From Bacteroidota bacterium (lineage in GTDB: Bacteria; Bacteroidota; Bacteroidia; Chitinophagales; LD1): 64,000 bases of DNA. Positions 29,022-37,345 of the stretch are shown here, piece by piece. A program made the position numbers and the translations under genes. The notes beneath the pieces are model-generated. The model was not told the origin of the DNA and did no database searches. It was given only the letters and a program-made list of their open reading frames with translations. Positions within the stretch are counted from its first letter, which is position 1, and every line of letters begins with the position of its first letter. Location: contig JADKJG010000012.1 of the NCBI GenBank assembly GCA_016722375.1, positions 27,091 to 91,090 on the forward strand. The letters are read 5' to 3'.

Positions 29022-30536
29022 ATGAAGATTTTCAAATACGAGTTTAGTCTTTCTTTTCCTCTGCTCGGCTATGCGCTGAAGCGGATGGTCATATTTCTGC
29101 CTACGCTATTCATCATTTCGCTGCTCACTTTTATCCTGATTTCGAGTGCGCCCGGCGACCCGGCAGAAACCATGCTGAACCGGAACACCGGCGGCGAAGG
29201 ACAAGCCTCTGATAAATTGGCCAGCGATCAAGCCTATCAAGAACTAAAACATCGTTTGGGTTTAGACCTACCGGTATTTTATATTTCATTAGGCAGTTTG
29301 GCTTCCTGCGATACCATTAACAAAATATCGAAGAGAGACCACCGCGAAAATCTCGAACGGCTTATTTATACGTATGGCAACTGGGACCAGATTTCAAACT
29401 ACTACAAGCAAGTCAATAAGTTTGAGCTGACCATACTCAATATCAAGCGCGATTCGCTGACGGCTGATCCTTTGATTGAGCTGCGCAATAATATCAACCG
29501 GTTTTATATCAATTATTCTGACCCGGTTCTTTCCTCATACTTCACGGAGCTAGATGCCCTTATTACTCCCGTTCCGGCACTGGCGGTTTTAAACAAGCCA
29601 CTACAAGATTTAAAATCTTCTTATGCAACGATGAAAGAAGAAAAGACCACTTGGAAGCGATATGTCCCCACCCTGAATTGGAGCGGAACCAAAAACCAAT
29701 ACCACCGGTGGTTGTTTGGCGATGCAAAATGGATTGGAAAGGAAGAAGACTTTACCAAATCGCGGGGCTTTGTTCGCGGCGACTTCGGTATTTCTTATTT
29801 TTCTAAGCGTCCGGTTAAGTCAATTATCTGGGATGGCCTGCAATGGACTTTCCTCATCAGTATTATTTCCATCATCATTCAATACATTGTCTCTATTCCG
29901 ATTGGTGTTTACTCAGCAGTCAACAAAGACAGCCGTGCCGATTCAGTCATCACGACCACACTTTTTGTTCTTTATTCTTTACCGAGCTTCTGGATAGGAA
30001 CCCTGCTCATTTTCTTCCTCGGCGGCGGAGACTATCTCGATATATTCCCTCCCTTTGGTTTGGGCGATACCGACATCACCGATGGGCTTTTTGTTCGCTT
30101 TAGCGATTTGTCCTATCACTTAGTGTTGCCGCTATTTTGCTACACCTACGGTTCCTTTGCCTACTTGTCGAGGCAGATGCGCGGAGGAATGCTCTCGGTA
30201 TTGCGCCAGGATTTTATCCGCACCGCCAATGCCAAGGGGCTTTCTAAAAAAACAGTGATTTGGAAACATGCTTTCCGCAATTCCCTGCTGCCCATCATCA
30301 CCATCTTTGCCTACGTATTTCCGGCGCTGATTGGCGGCTCCATCATCATTGAATATCTTTTCACCATACCGGGTTTGGGAAGCATCACTTATCAGGCGGT
30401 GGTTCAAAAAGATTACCCGATGGTATTGACCACCACCATGTTTGCAGCTATCCTGACGCTGGTGGGCTATTTAGTAGCCGACATTTTATATGCTGCGGCA
30501 GACCCGCGTATTTCTTATTCTAAAAAAGCAGGTTGA
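29022..30536 (+). CDS. ABC transporter permease, DppB-like, with a large periplasmic insertion
   Basis: A 504-residue inner-membrane permease. The first helix region (RMVIFLPTLFIISLLTFILI) is followed by APGDPAE, as in DppB/OppB. The usual GDxGxS segment appears only at residue ~253 (VRGDFGISYF), about 150 residues later than in standard members. The extra part (roughly residues 90-240) is predicted to be periplasmic. The C-terminal half has five helices and the ATPase-contacting EAA-type loop TANAKGLSKKTVIWKHAFRN. It lies 21 bp after the binding protein and overlaps or abuts the second permease. Confidence 0.9.
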   Translation: MKIFKYEFSLSFPLLGYALKRMVIFLPTLFIISLLTFILISSAPGDPAETMLNRNTGGEGQASDKLASDQAYQELKHRLGLDLPVFYISLGSLASCDTINKISKRDHRENLERLIYTYGNWDQISNYYKQVNKFELTILNIKRDSLTADPLIELRNNINRFYINYSDPVLSSYFTELDALITPVPALAVLNKPLQDLKSSYATMKEEKTTWKRYVPTLNWSGTKNQYHRWLFGDAKWIGKEEDFTKSRGFVRGDFGISYFSKRPVKSIIWDGLQWTFLISIISIIIQYIVSIPIGVYSAVNKDSRADSVITTTLFVLYSLPSFWIGTLLIFFLGGGDYLDIFPPFGLGDTDITDGLFVRFSDLSYHLVLPLFCYTYGSFAYLSRQMRGGMLSVLRQDFIRTANAKGLSKKTVIWKHAFRNSLLPIITIFAYVFPALIGGSIIIEYLFTIPGLGSITYQAVVQKDYPMVLTTTMFAAILTLVGYLVADILYAAADPRISYSKKAG

Positions 30537-30541
30537 TTCAG

Positions 30542-31837
30542 ATGGCCGAACAGAAGCAGAAAAAGGAAGTGGACCAGCGCTATTGGGCCTATGTGAAGCG
30601 GCAGTTTCGGAAAAAGAAAACCGCCGTTTTTTCGCTTTATGTGGCTATGTTTCTCGGCCTCATCGCCCTGCTTTCTCCTTATATCGCCAATGAAAAGCCT
30701 TTGATGTGTAAATATCAGGGCACGCTTTATTTCCCGGCCTTTAAAGAAACATTGGTGGACTTTGGCATTGGCGAATTTCCCGGCCATTTTCAAAATGTGA
30801 ATTGGAAAGAACTGAATTACGATTTTGTCATTTTTCCTCCGGTGCCTTATCTGCCGCTGAATCAGGATAACGACAACATCCATTCCAAAAGTCCTTTTGA
30901 AAAACAAAATGTTCCCTCCATGCGCTGGCACCATTGGTTTGGTACCGATGAATTGGGGCGCGATGTTTTTGCAGGGATGATTCGCGGTACGAGTATCGCT
31001 ATGACCGTGGGACTCGTTTCTATGACCATCGCTTCCCTCATCGGAATTTTTCTGGGTGCGCTGGCGGGCTTTTTCGGCGATGAAGGATTCACCATTTCCC
31101 GGGCGCGCTTCTGGCTCAATATCATTGCCCTCATCCTCGGTATTTTCTATGCCTTCACTGCTCGGTCGTACGACATCACCGAGGCACTGGGCGAATCGTT
31201 GGCGATGGGTATAGTAGAGTTGCTCATCAGTTTCGCCATTTTGTTTGCCTTCATCGGGCTGGCAAACCTGCTGGTTATTCCCCTCAAAAAAATTCCCTTT
31301 CTGGGCAAGTATGTCACTGTGCCTTTTGATTTGATTATTTCAAGGATGATTGAAGTATTGAATTCGGTGCCTACCCTATTTCTGATTCTAGTCGTGATTT
31401 CTATTGTAAAAAGGCCGAACCTCTATGTCATCATGATGATTATAGGCTTCACCGGCTGGACGAGCATCGCGCGTTATATCCGCGCCGAACTGCTGCGCGT
31501 GCGCAGTCTGGAATATATTGAAGCGGCCACTTCGCTGGGCTTTCCGCAAATGCGCATTCTTTTCAAACACGCCATCCCCAATTCCTTATCACCGGTGCTG
31601 ATTGCCATCGCCTTTGGTATCGCCTCGGCTATCCTCACCGAATCTACGCTTTCTTTCCTCGGTCTTGGACCTGCCGATACTGTTACCTGGGGTGTACTGC
31701 TTTCTTATGCCCGCCAAATTCCGCAGGCATGGTGGTTAGCTATTTTCCCCGGCATTGCCATCTTCATCACCGTCACCGTCTTTAACCTGATTGGTGAAGG
31801 CCTGACCGATGCGCTCGACCCACGGTTGAAACAATAA
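30542..31837 (+). CDS. ABC transporter permease, DppC-like
   Basis: A 431-residue inner-membrane permease partner. The N-terminal cytoplasmic basic segment and helix are followed by a periplasmic stretch with WHHWFGTDELGRDVFAGMIR, the DppC/OppC signature. The C-terminal core has the EAA loop YIEAATSLGFPQMRILFKHA. Between the first and later helices is an additional helical block (residues ~190-260) common in long Bacteroidetes forms. ATG 30542 is preferred; a TTG at 30533 overlaps the preceding stop. No ATP-binding subunit gene follows; the next 867 bp hold repeats. Confidence 0.9.
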   Translation: MAEQKQKKEVDQRYWAYVKRQFRKKKTAVFSLYVAMFLGLIALLSPYIANEKPLMCKYQGTLYFPAFKETLVDFGIGEFPGHFQNVNWKELNYDFVIFPPVPYLPLNQDNDNIHSKSPFEKQNVPSMRWHHWFGTDELGRDVFAGMIRGTSIAMTVGLVSMTIASLIGIFLGALAGFFGDEGFTISRARFWLNIIALILGIFYAFTARSYDITEALGESLAMGIVELLISFAILFAFIGLANLLVIPLKKIPFLGKYVTVPFDLIISRMIEVLNSVPTLFLILVVISIVKRPNLYVIMMIIGFTGWTSIARYIRAELLRVRSLEYIEAATSLGFPQMRILFKHAIPNSLSPVLIAIAFGIASAILTESTLSFLGLGPADTVTWGVLLSYARQIPQAWWLAIFPGIAIFITVTVFNLIGEGLTDALDPRLKQ

Positions 31838-32020
31838 AATCTTCTTTTTTTACTGCTTTACAAATTTGCATCTGGCAATTATTGCAGATTTACACATCCA
31901 TTGCTTCAAGCGAAGGGGCTATTATTCCAGAGTTTTAAGGCTTTACACCCGTTTTTGATAAAAAAGATGCCCTTTTCCGACAGATAGCCGCCTATTGATA
32001 TGAATATAATCTCTGTTTTT

Positions 32021-32315
32021 AGCTAACAGGGACCTGTCTCTTGCTAACAGGCACCGAATAGCTGCTAACAGGGACCTATCTCCGGCAAAATGGGACCAAG
32101 TAGCTACGAACAGGGGCCTGTCTTTGGCTAACAGGGACCGAGTAGCAACGAACAGGGACCGATCTCTTACTAACAGGTACCGAATAGCTGCTAACAGGGA
32201 CCTATCTCTTGCTAACAGGCACCGAATAGCTACGAACAGGGACCTGTCTCTTGCTAACAGGCACCGAGTAGCTACGAACAGGGACCGAATAGCTGGAGAG
32301 ATGGTACCGAATAGC
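32021..32315. repeat. 21-bp-period degenerate array 2
   Basis: Fourteen units in 21-bp register from 32021 (the last is 22 bp). Two alternating flavours share GCTAACAGG at the left. One continues GACCTGTCTCT or GACCTATCTC, the other CACCGAATAGC. Exceptions such as 32084 (GGCAAAATGGGACCAAG) keep the spacing. ACAGGGACCTGT inside the first flavour is itself an inverted repeat. The array lies 184 bp after the peptide importer operon. Confidence 0.85.
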
Positions 32316-32456
32316 AATAAATCGGTCAAAAGGGGAAAGGGAAGAGGACAATTTGGCGGAAGAATAACAACTATTCTTCCAGAACATATACCTCATTATA
32401 AATATCTCACGATTGGATGCAGGCTGTGACCACAAGTTGTCGCCACACGATAATTT

Positions 32457-32569
32457 GTGGCTGAAGCCATGCCCTTTATACCAACAGCTCCTTCATGAAT
32501 GGGCAGGTTTATAACGTCGCACTTTAGTGTGGTGATAATCCGACGCTATAAAAAATGGCTTTAGCCATG
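32457..32569. mobile_element. MITE/REP-like nested palindrome (no transposase)
   Basis: The inner arms are TTTATAACGTCG (32508-32519) and CGACGCTATAAA (32541-32552), matching except at one base. The outer short palindromes are TGGCTGAAGCCA (32458-32469 region) and ATGGCTTTAGCCAT (32555-32568 region). Such TGGCT..AGCCA palindromes are typical of REP elements mobilised by RAYT-type transposases. None is encoded here, so the assignment is inferred. Confidence 0.5.
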
Positions 32570-32704
32570 AACGGGCAACAGGATTTCAAATAGTTATATG
32601 CACCGTCTATGCTAAGACTAAGATTGTACCATAGCCATAGAACGCTTCTTTTCATATATTAGCATGCACAATCCGCAATTCACCGGATGTAGCACCTACA
32701 AGAA

Positions 32705-34393
32705 ATGAAAAACCACGTTCTTCTTCTTGCCTTCTTCATAACAACATTGAATTGTCAATCCCAATATACCTTTGTCAAGCAATGGGATGTGCGGTATGGG
32801 GGCATAGATCAGGACTGGGCCGACAAAATAATTCAAACCTCAGACGGGGGGTATCTTATTGGAGGGGATTCCGAATCTTCTTTGGGTGGAGACAAAACGG
32901 AAGATTCGCGGGGTTGGTATGATTACTGGCTGGTCAAGATGGATTCCAACGGCACCAAAGAATGGGACAGGCGTTTTGGTACCTCGGGCTATGATGCTTT
33001 TGCAACTATGGTGGAAACTAAAGATGGGGGTTTCATCTTAGGTGGATATAATGGCGGCGCTTTAAACGGCGACAATACCCAAGACGGAAAAGGCGGCATT
33101 GATTATTGGATTGTGAAAGTAAGCGCCGGTGGCATCAAAGAGTGGGATAAGAGATATGGGGGAAGTAGGGATGACAAACCTAAAACGATTATTAGCACTA
33201 AAGACGGCGGATTTCTCATTGGCGGGGGCTCTGAATCAGGCGTGAGCGGTGACCGAACCTGGCCTAACCAGAACACCTGGTTTGTACCCACCGATGACTA
33301 TTGGATAGTGAAAATCGATTCGCTGGGTAATTATGAGTGGGATCGGGCCTATGGAGGCAATAAAGATGATGTGCTTCAGTCGGTAATTCAAACCGTGGAC
33401 GGAGGTTATTTATTAGCCGGATATTCCAGTTCTGACAGCAGTGGTGACCGGACACAACCCAACTGGAACCCTAACCCGAGCAATTCACAACAACCTGATG
33501 GCTGGATTGTCAAGATAGATTCAGTAGGGAATAAACAATGGGATAAACGATTTGGAACGGCATACCAAGACAGACTATATTCTGTTGCACAAATGCCTGA
33601 TGGGGGATATTTGTTGGGGGGAGAGGCGTTTGGGGATACAACAGAGGATAAAAAAGCAATTAAAGGTCCTTTATGGATTATTAAAATTAATCCACAAGGA
33701 TTGAAAGAATGGGATTGTGGATATATATCTTTGACAGAAGAAATGAGAATGAATCCAACCATAGATGACGGCTTCATTCTCTTTGGAGAAACCAGAGACT
33801 ATACTCCCAACCCTGATTATGAATTGGATAAATCGGAAACGAATTTAGGATACCAGCAGTCTTGGATATTAAAGATTGACTCCTTGGGTAAGAAGCAATG
33901 GGATAAAACTATTTTTTCTTTTGGTGATGACAAGGGAGGCTATGCAATTCAAACTACAGATGGTTGTTATGCAGTGGCCAACTCCACAAACGGGGATATT
34001 GGAGGTTACCAAAGCCACCCATATCGCGATACCGCCGTAACCTGGAAAACTCACGATTATTGGGTTTTGAAATTTTGCATGGAACCATTTAATGCAGTAG
34101 ATGATTTGAATAAGGAGGATGTAAAAGTATTGGTGTATCCTAATCCATTTACATCGGATGTTTCTATTGCAATAACAAAAGAAGGTATCAGCGAAGCCAC
34201 GTTTACTATCAGCAACGCGATGGGGCAGGTAATCTATAATAGAAAGGAAACTAACCTGGGCAGCGGTTATACTAAGAACCTTGATTTGAGTGTTTTGCCG
34301 AATGGGGTTTATTTTATTGAAGTGACAGCCCCCTCCGGCTCCCCCGAAGGTGGAGAGTTGTTCAGAGTAGTGAAGCGAGTGGTGAAAGAGTGA
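32705..34393 (+). CDS. T9SS-exported protein with WD-like DGGY/GGD repeats
   Basis: 562 residues with a signal peptide (MKNHVLLLAFFITTLNCQSQ). Six or seven repeats of ~65-70 residues follow, each with KEWD(K/R)RYGG, IQT.DGGYL(L/I).G and DYWIVKIDSLG-type motifs. This repeat suggests a beta-propeller. The last ~85 residues are a type A T9SS sorting domain (VLVYPNPFTSDVSIAI, ISNAMGQVIYN, LPNGVYFIEV). Secretion and surface attachment through the type IX system are expected. Function is unknown. It stands alone between the repeat-rich intergenic region and the convergent MORN gene. Confidence 0.9.
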   Translation: MKNHVLLLAFFITTLNCQSQYTFVKQWDVRYGGIDQDWADKIIQTSDGGYLIGGDSESSLGGDKTEDSRGWYDYWLVKMDSNGTKEWDRRFGTSGYDAFATMVETKDGGFILGGYNGGALNGDNTQDGKGGIDYWIVKVSAGGIKEWDKRYGGSRDDKPKTIISTKDGGFLIGGGSESGVSGDRTWPNQNTWFVPTDDYWIVKIDSLGNYEWDRAYGGNKDDVLQSVIQTVDGGYLLAGYSSSDSSGDRTQPNWNPNPSNSQQPDGWIVKIDSVGNKQWDKRFGTAYQDRLYSVAQMPDGGYLLGGEAFGDTTEDKKAIKGPLWIIKINPQGLKEWDCGYISLTEEMRMNPTIDDGFILFGETRDYTPNPDYELDKSETNLGYQQSWILKIDSLGKKQWDKTIFSFGDDKGGYAIQTTDGCYAVANSTNGDIGGYQSHPYRDTAVTWKTHDYWVLKFCMEPFNAVDDLNKEDVKVLVYPNPFTSDVSIAITKEGISEATFTISNAMGQVIYNRKETNLGSGYTKNLDLSVLPNGVYFIEVTAPSGSPEGGELFRVVKRVVKE

Positions 34394-34418
34394 GCCTTAA
34401 ACCTACCTAAACAATTCT

Positions 34419-35240
34419 CTACTGCTTCTGCCCATTGGTATAAAGCACCTCCCGTTCCTGACCGGCACCGGTGATGAATTTTCCTTTGCCATCGCGGAGG
34501 TTATTGGTCCAGATACCGATATATTTTTCGCCGTCGGCCCAGGTGAAGGAGCCATCGCCGTGCATCAGGCCATTCTGAAACATACCTTCGTATCTATCGC
34601 GATTTGCCCAAGTGAAACTGCCTTTGCCGGTACGGCTGTTGGCTACAAAAGTCCCTTCATACACATCACCGTTGGCAAATATCATTTTGCCGGAACCGTC
34701 CTTTATGTCCGCCACAAAATCACCGTCATATAGGTTGCCGTTTTTGTAATAGTACTTTCCTTTCCCTACCTTTAGTCCGTTCACCACATAGCCTATGTAG
34801 CGCTCGCCATTTGGATAGTTGATAGTGCCTCGGCCACTCACCGTGCCATCTTTCATGTCGCCCACATAGCGGATACCACTTTTGTAGTAATAGGTACCCC
34901 ATCCGTTCATTTTGTCGTTTTCAAAATTGCCCACATAGCGGTCGCCGTTATTGAAATCATAAGTGCCCATGCCATTGCGCTGGTCGTTTTTCCAATCGCC
35001 ATAATAGGAGGTACCATCGCGGAACGTAGCCCGCCCGATGCCTTCTTTTTTGTCTTCTTTCCACTGGCCGATATAGATGGAGCCGTCCTTAAAGGTAGCC
35101 TTGCCCTGTCCGTGGCGCTTACCGTCTTTGTATTCGCCATCATATTGGCCATTCACGTAAATAATATTAGGGGACTGAGCAGCGGTTTGCCCCATGTGCA
35201 ACAGGACCAAAAGAGAAAGGAGTAAAGAGATTCTATTCAT
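34419..35240 (-). CDS. Exported MORN-repeat protein
   Basis: About 273 residues starting at ATG 35240, which opens a clean signal peptide (MNRISLLLSLLVLLHMGQTA). Ten consecutive 23-residue MORN repeats follow, e.g. YDGEYKDGKRHGQGKATF, YIGQWKEDKKEGIGRATF and RYEGMFQNGLMHGDGSFTW. MORN repeats form extended beta-sheets that often act as membrane- or partner-binding platforms; the role here is unknown. An upstream in-frame start at 35318 would give a signal-less N-terminus and is less likely. It diverges from the flippase operon, with ~110 bp between the starts. Confidence 0.85.
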   Translation of the reverse strand: MNRISLLLSLLVLLHMGQTAAQSPNIIYVNGQYDGEYKDGKRHGQGKATFKDGSIYIGQWKEDKKEGIGRATFRDGTSYYGDWKNDQRNGMGTYDFNNGDRYVGNFENDKMNGWGTYYYKSGIRYVGDMKDGTVSGRGTINYPNGERYIGYVVNGLKVGKGKYYYKNGNLYDGDFVADIKDGSGKMIFANGDVYEGTFVANSRTGKGSFTWANRDRYEGMFQNGLMHGDGSFTWADGEKYIGIWTNNLRDGKGKFITGAGQEREVLYTNGQKQ

Positions 35241-35336
35241 CAAGCCTGATTTAAGTGAGAGTTTTGAGGGCTGTCCACTATAATAAATGTGTACGTGATG
35301 AGGGGGTAAATGTTTCAAGCGATGGCCGATAAACTA

Positions 35337-35344
35337 TATATTTG
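35337..35344 (+). promoter_or_regulatory. -7 promoter element TATATTTG for the flippase operon
   Basis: Exact TAnnTTTG match with TTTC at 35313-35316 (20-bp spacer). The expected transcription start is around 35351, which coincides with the TTG start codon chosen for the flippase. Confidence 0.5.
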
Positions 35345-35350
35345 CAGGCC

Positions 35351-36844
35351 TTGAACCCGATTAAAAAACTCGCTTCGCAGACCGTCATCTATGGCATCCC
35401 AAGCATTGCGGGACGGTTTTTGAATTATCTGCTTACCTATCTTTATACGCGAGTCTTCGCCACCGAACAGTTTGGTGTGAATTCGGAGTTTTATGCCTAC
35501 AGCGGATTCTTTGCTGTCCTGCTGGCTTTTGGAATGGAAACCGGATTTTTCCGTTTTCAAAATGAGGCGAAAGAGCCGGAAAAAGTTTATTCCACTTCGC
35601 TGCTGTTCATCGTTCTTTCCTCTTTGATTTTTCTCGTGGCGGCCTTTTCATTCGCTCAGCCGATTGCCGATTTGCTTAAATATCCCGACCATGTGGAATA
35701 CATTCAATGGTTTGCCTTGATTCTGGCGCTGGACTCTATTGCATCTATTCCTTTTGTGAAGTTGAGGGCAGAGAATAAGGCGGTTCAATTCGCAGGAATA
35801 AAAATTGCAGAAATAGCCGTCAACATTTCGCTCAATATCTTCTTCCTTGTGATATGCCGGAAAGCATATCTCGACAATCCATCTTCCTTTTTTGCTCAAT
35901 GGTATCTGCCACAAATAGGGGTGGGCTATGTGTTTATCTCAAACCTGATTGCCAGTGCGGTCAAGATGCTGTTGCTCCTACCTCAACTGAAAGGAGCCAC
36001 CAGTGGATTTGACAAGGTGATATTCGGAAAGATGATTCGCTATTCGCTGCCGATGGTCGTTATTGGTTTTGCGGGGATTATCAATGAGATGTTAGACCGA
36101 ATGATTTTGAAATACATGCTGCCTTATGATGATCTGAAAAATCTTCAGATGCTGGGCATTTATGGTGCCTGCTATAAGCTTTCTATATTAATGTCGCTGT
36201 TCATTCAGGCTTTTCGCTTTGCGGGCGAGCCCTTCTTTTTTGCTCATGCCGATAAAGAAGATTCAAAGAAACTATATGCTGATGTGATGAAGTACTTTGT
36301 CATTTTCTGTGTTTTTGTTTTCCTTCTGGTGATGTTGTATATGAACTGGTTCCAGCTTTTTATCGGAGAAAATTATCGAGTGGGATTACCGGTGGTGCCT
36401 ATTCTGTTGATGGCGAACCTTTGTCTGGGCATCTATGTGAATCTGTCTATCTGGTATAAACTGACTGACCGCACCTTGCTGGGGGCGTTTGTTTCCATCT
36501 GCGGTGCATTGCTCACTATATTATTGAATATGCTGTTCATTCCCGAATACGGCTATTTGGCTTCGGCATGGGCTACGCTAGCCTGCTATGCCAGTATGGC
36601 CATCGCGTCTTATGTTTTGGGACAGAAGTATTACCCGGTAGAATATGATTTGAAGAAGATTAGCGGCTATATCCTTCTGGGCTTGTTGATTTGGATCGCT
36701 TTTAGCTGGCTGTCAAAAACCGGCTGGATTCCCATGAATTTCAACTGGATAATCAGTTCGCTATTCATGACACTTTATTTATTAATCGTTTGGTGGATGG
36801 ATGGGCGATCCTTGCTTCGCCCCAAGACGATTTCGGGCTCTTGA
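35351..36844 (+). CDS. Polysaccharide/lipopolysaccharide flippase (MATE-like, Wzx family)
   Basis: About 497 residues and 12-14 transmembrane helices. The N-terminus NPIKKLASQTVIYGIPSIAG and YLYTRVFATEQFGVNSEFYA are typical of Bacteroidetes oligosaccharide flippases. It should move lipid-linked glycans across the inner membrane. No ATG is available near the N-terminus. TTG 35351 gives the family N-terminus; TTG 35342 is the alternative. It heads a plus-strand operon with dut, a nucleotidyltransferase and a TPR protein, an arrangement I have seen repeatedly in Bacteroidetes. Confidence 0.88.
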   Translation: MNPIKKLASQTVIYGIPSIAGRFLNYLLTYLYTRVFATEQFGVNSEFYAYSGFFAVLLAFGMETGFFRFQNEAKEPEKVYSTSLLFIVLSSLIFLVAAFSFAQPIADLLKYPDHVEYIQWFALILALDSIASIPFVKLRAENKAVQFAGIKIAEIAVNISLNIFFLVICRKAYLDNPSSFFAQWYLPQIGVGYVFISNLIASAVKMLLLLPQLKGATSGFDKVIFGKMIRYSLPMVVIGFAGIINEMLDRMILKYMLPYDDLKNLQMLGIYGACYKLSILMSLFIQAFRFAGEPFFFAHADKEDSKKLYADVMKYFVIFCVFVFLLVMLYMNWFQLFIGENYRVGLPVVPILLMANLCLGIYVNLSIWYKLTDRTLLGAFVSICGALLTILLNMLFIPEYGYLASAWATLACYASMAIASYVLGQKYYPVEYDLKKISGYILLGLLIWIAFSWLSKTGWIPMNFNWIISSLFMTLYLLIVWWMDGRSLLRPKTISGS

Positions 36845-36851
36845 TAAATTT

Positions 36852-36859
36852 TATCTTTG
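36852..36859 (+). promoter_or_regulatory. -7 promoter element TATCTTTG in front of dut
   Basis: Exact TAnnTTTG match with TTTC at 36831-36834 (17-bp spacer). The ATG of dut is 8 bp further on, so a leaderless internal transcript is possible. Confidence 0.45.
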
Positions 36860-36867
36860 TGCACCTC

Positions 36868-37299
36868 ATGAAAATCAGGATCATCAATCAAAGCAATCAT
36901 CCGCTTCCATCCTACGAGACTAACGGTTCCGCAGGAATGGACATCCGGGCTTTTGTAGCCGAAACGATTGTGCTCAAACCTCTGGAACGAATACTGATTC
37001 CCACCGGATTATTTATTGAATTGCCCGAAGGGTTTGAAGCTCAACTTCGCCCACGCAGTGGTTTGGCTATCAAGCATGGCATCAGTTTGCCCAATTCGCC
37101 AGCCACCATTGACAGCGATTATCGCGGTGAAATTAAAGTAGCACTCATCAATTTATCGAATGAAAACTTTACTATCCAAAACGGAGACCGGATAGCGCAA
37201 ATGATCATTGCCCGTCATGAGCGCGCTGAATTTATCACCGTAACATCTTTATCAGAAACACAACGGGGAGGCGGAGGATTTGGCTCGACCGGAAAGTGA
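36868..37299 (+). CDS. dut: Deoxyuridine 5'-triphosphate nucleotidohydrolase
   Basis: A trimeric dUTPase of 143 residues. It converts dUTP to dUMP and keeps uracil out of DNA. All five motifs are visible: motif 1 GSAGMDIRA, motif 2 RPRSGLAIKHGI, motif 3 the substrate hairpin NSPATIDSDYRGEIKV, motif 4 GDRIAQMII and motif 5 RGGGGFGSTGK. ATG 36868 gives the normal length; a longer frame from 36790 overlaps the flippase and adds no family sequence. Confidence 0.97.
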   Translation: MKIRIINQSNHPLPSYETNGSAGMDIRAFVAETIVLKPLERILIPTGLFIELPEGFEAQLRPRSGLAIKHGISLPNSPATIDSDYRGEIKVALINLSNENFTIQNGDRIAQMIIARHERAEFITVTSLSETQRGGGGFGSTGK

Positions 37300-37345
37300 T
37301 TTTCCGCATTAAATATTTACCATTCACGATTAACCGATATAAAAG

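Larger units (their letters stand above)
31838..32704. other. 867-bp intergenic region with a repeat array and a MITE-like palindrome
   Basis: 31838-32020 shows no gene or clear signal. 32021-32315 is a 21-bp-period array. 32316-32450 shows nothing recognisable. 32457-32569 is a nested palindromic element. 32570-32704 shows no clear promoter for the T9SS gene at 32705. Open frames across the array are by-products of its 21-bp period. Confidence 0.7.

Noticed and set aside
31943..32329. Open frames on both strands across array 2
   Set aside because: They arise because the 21-bp period keeps every frame open; composition is repetitive and there is no start region or promoter.
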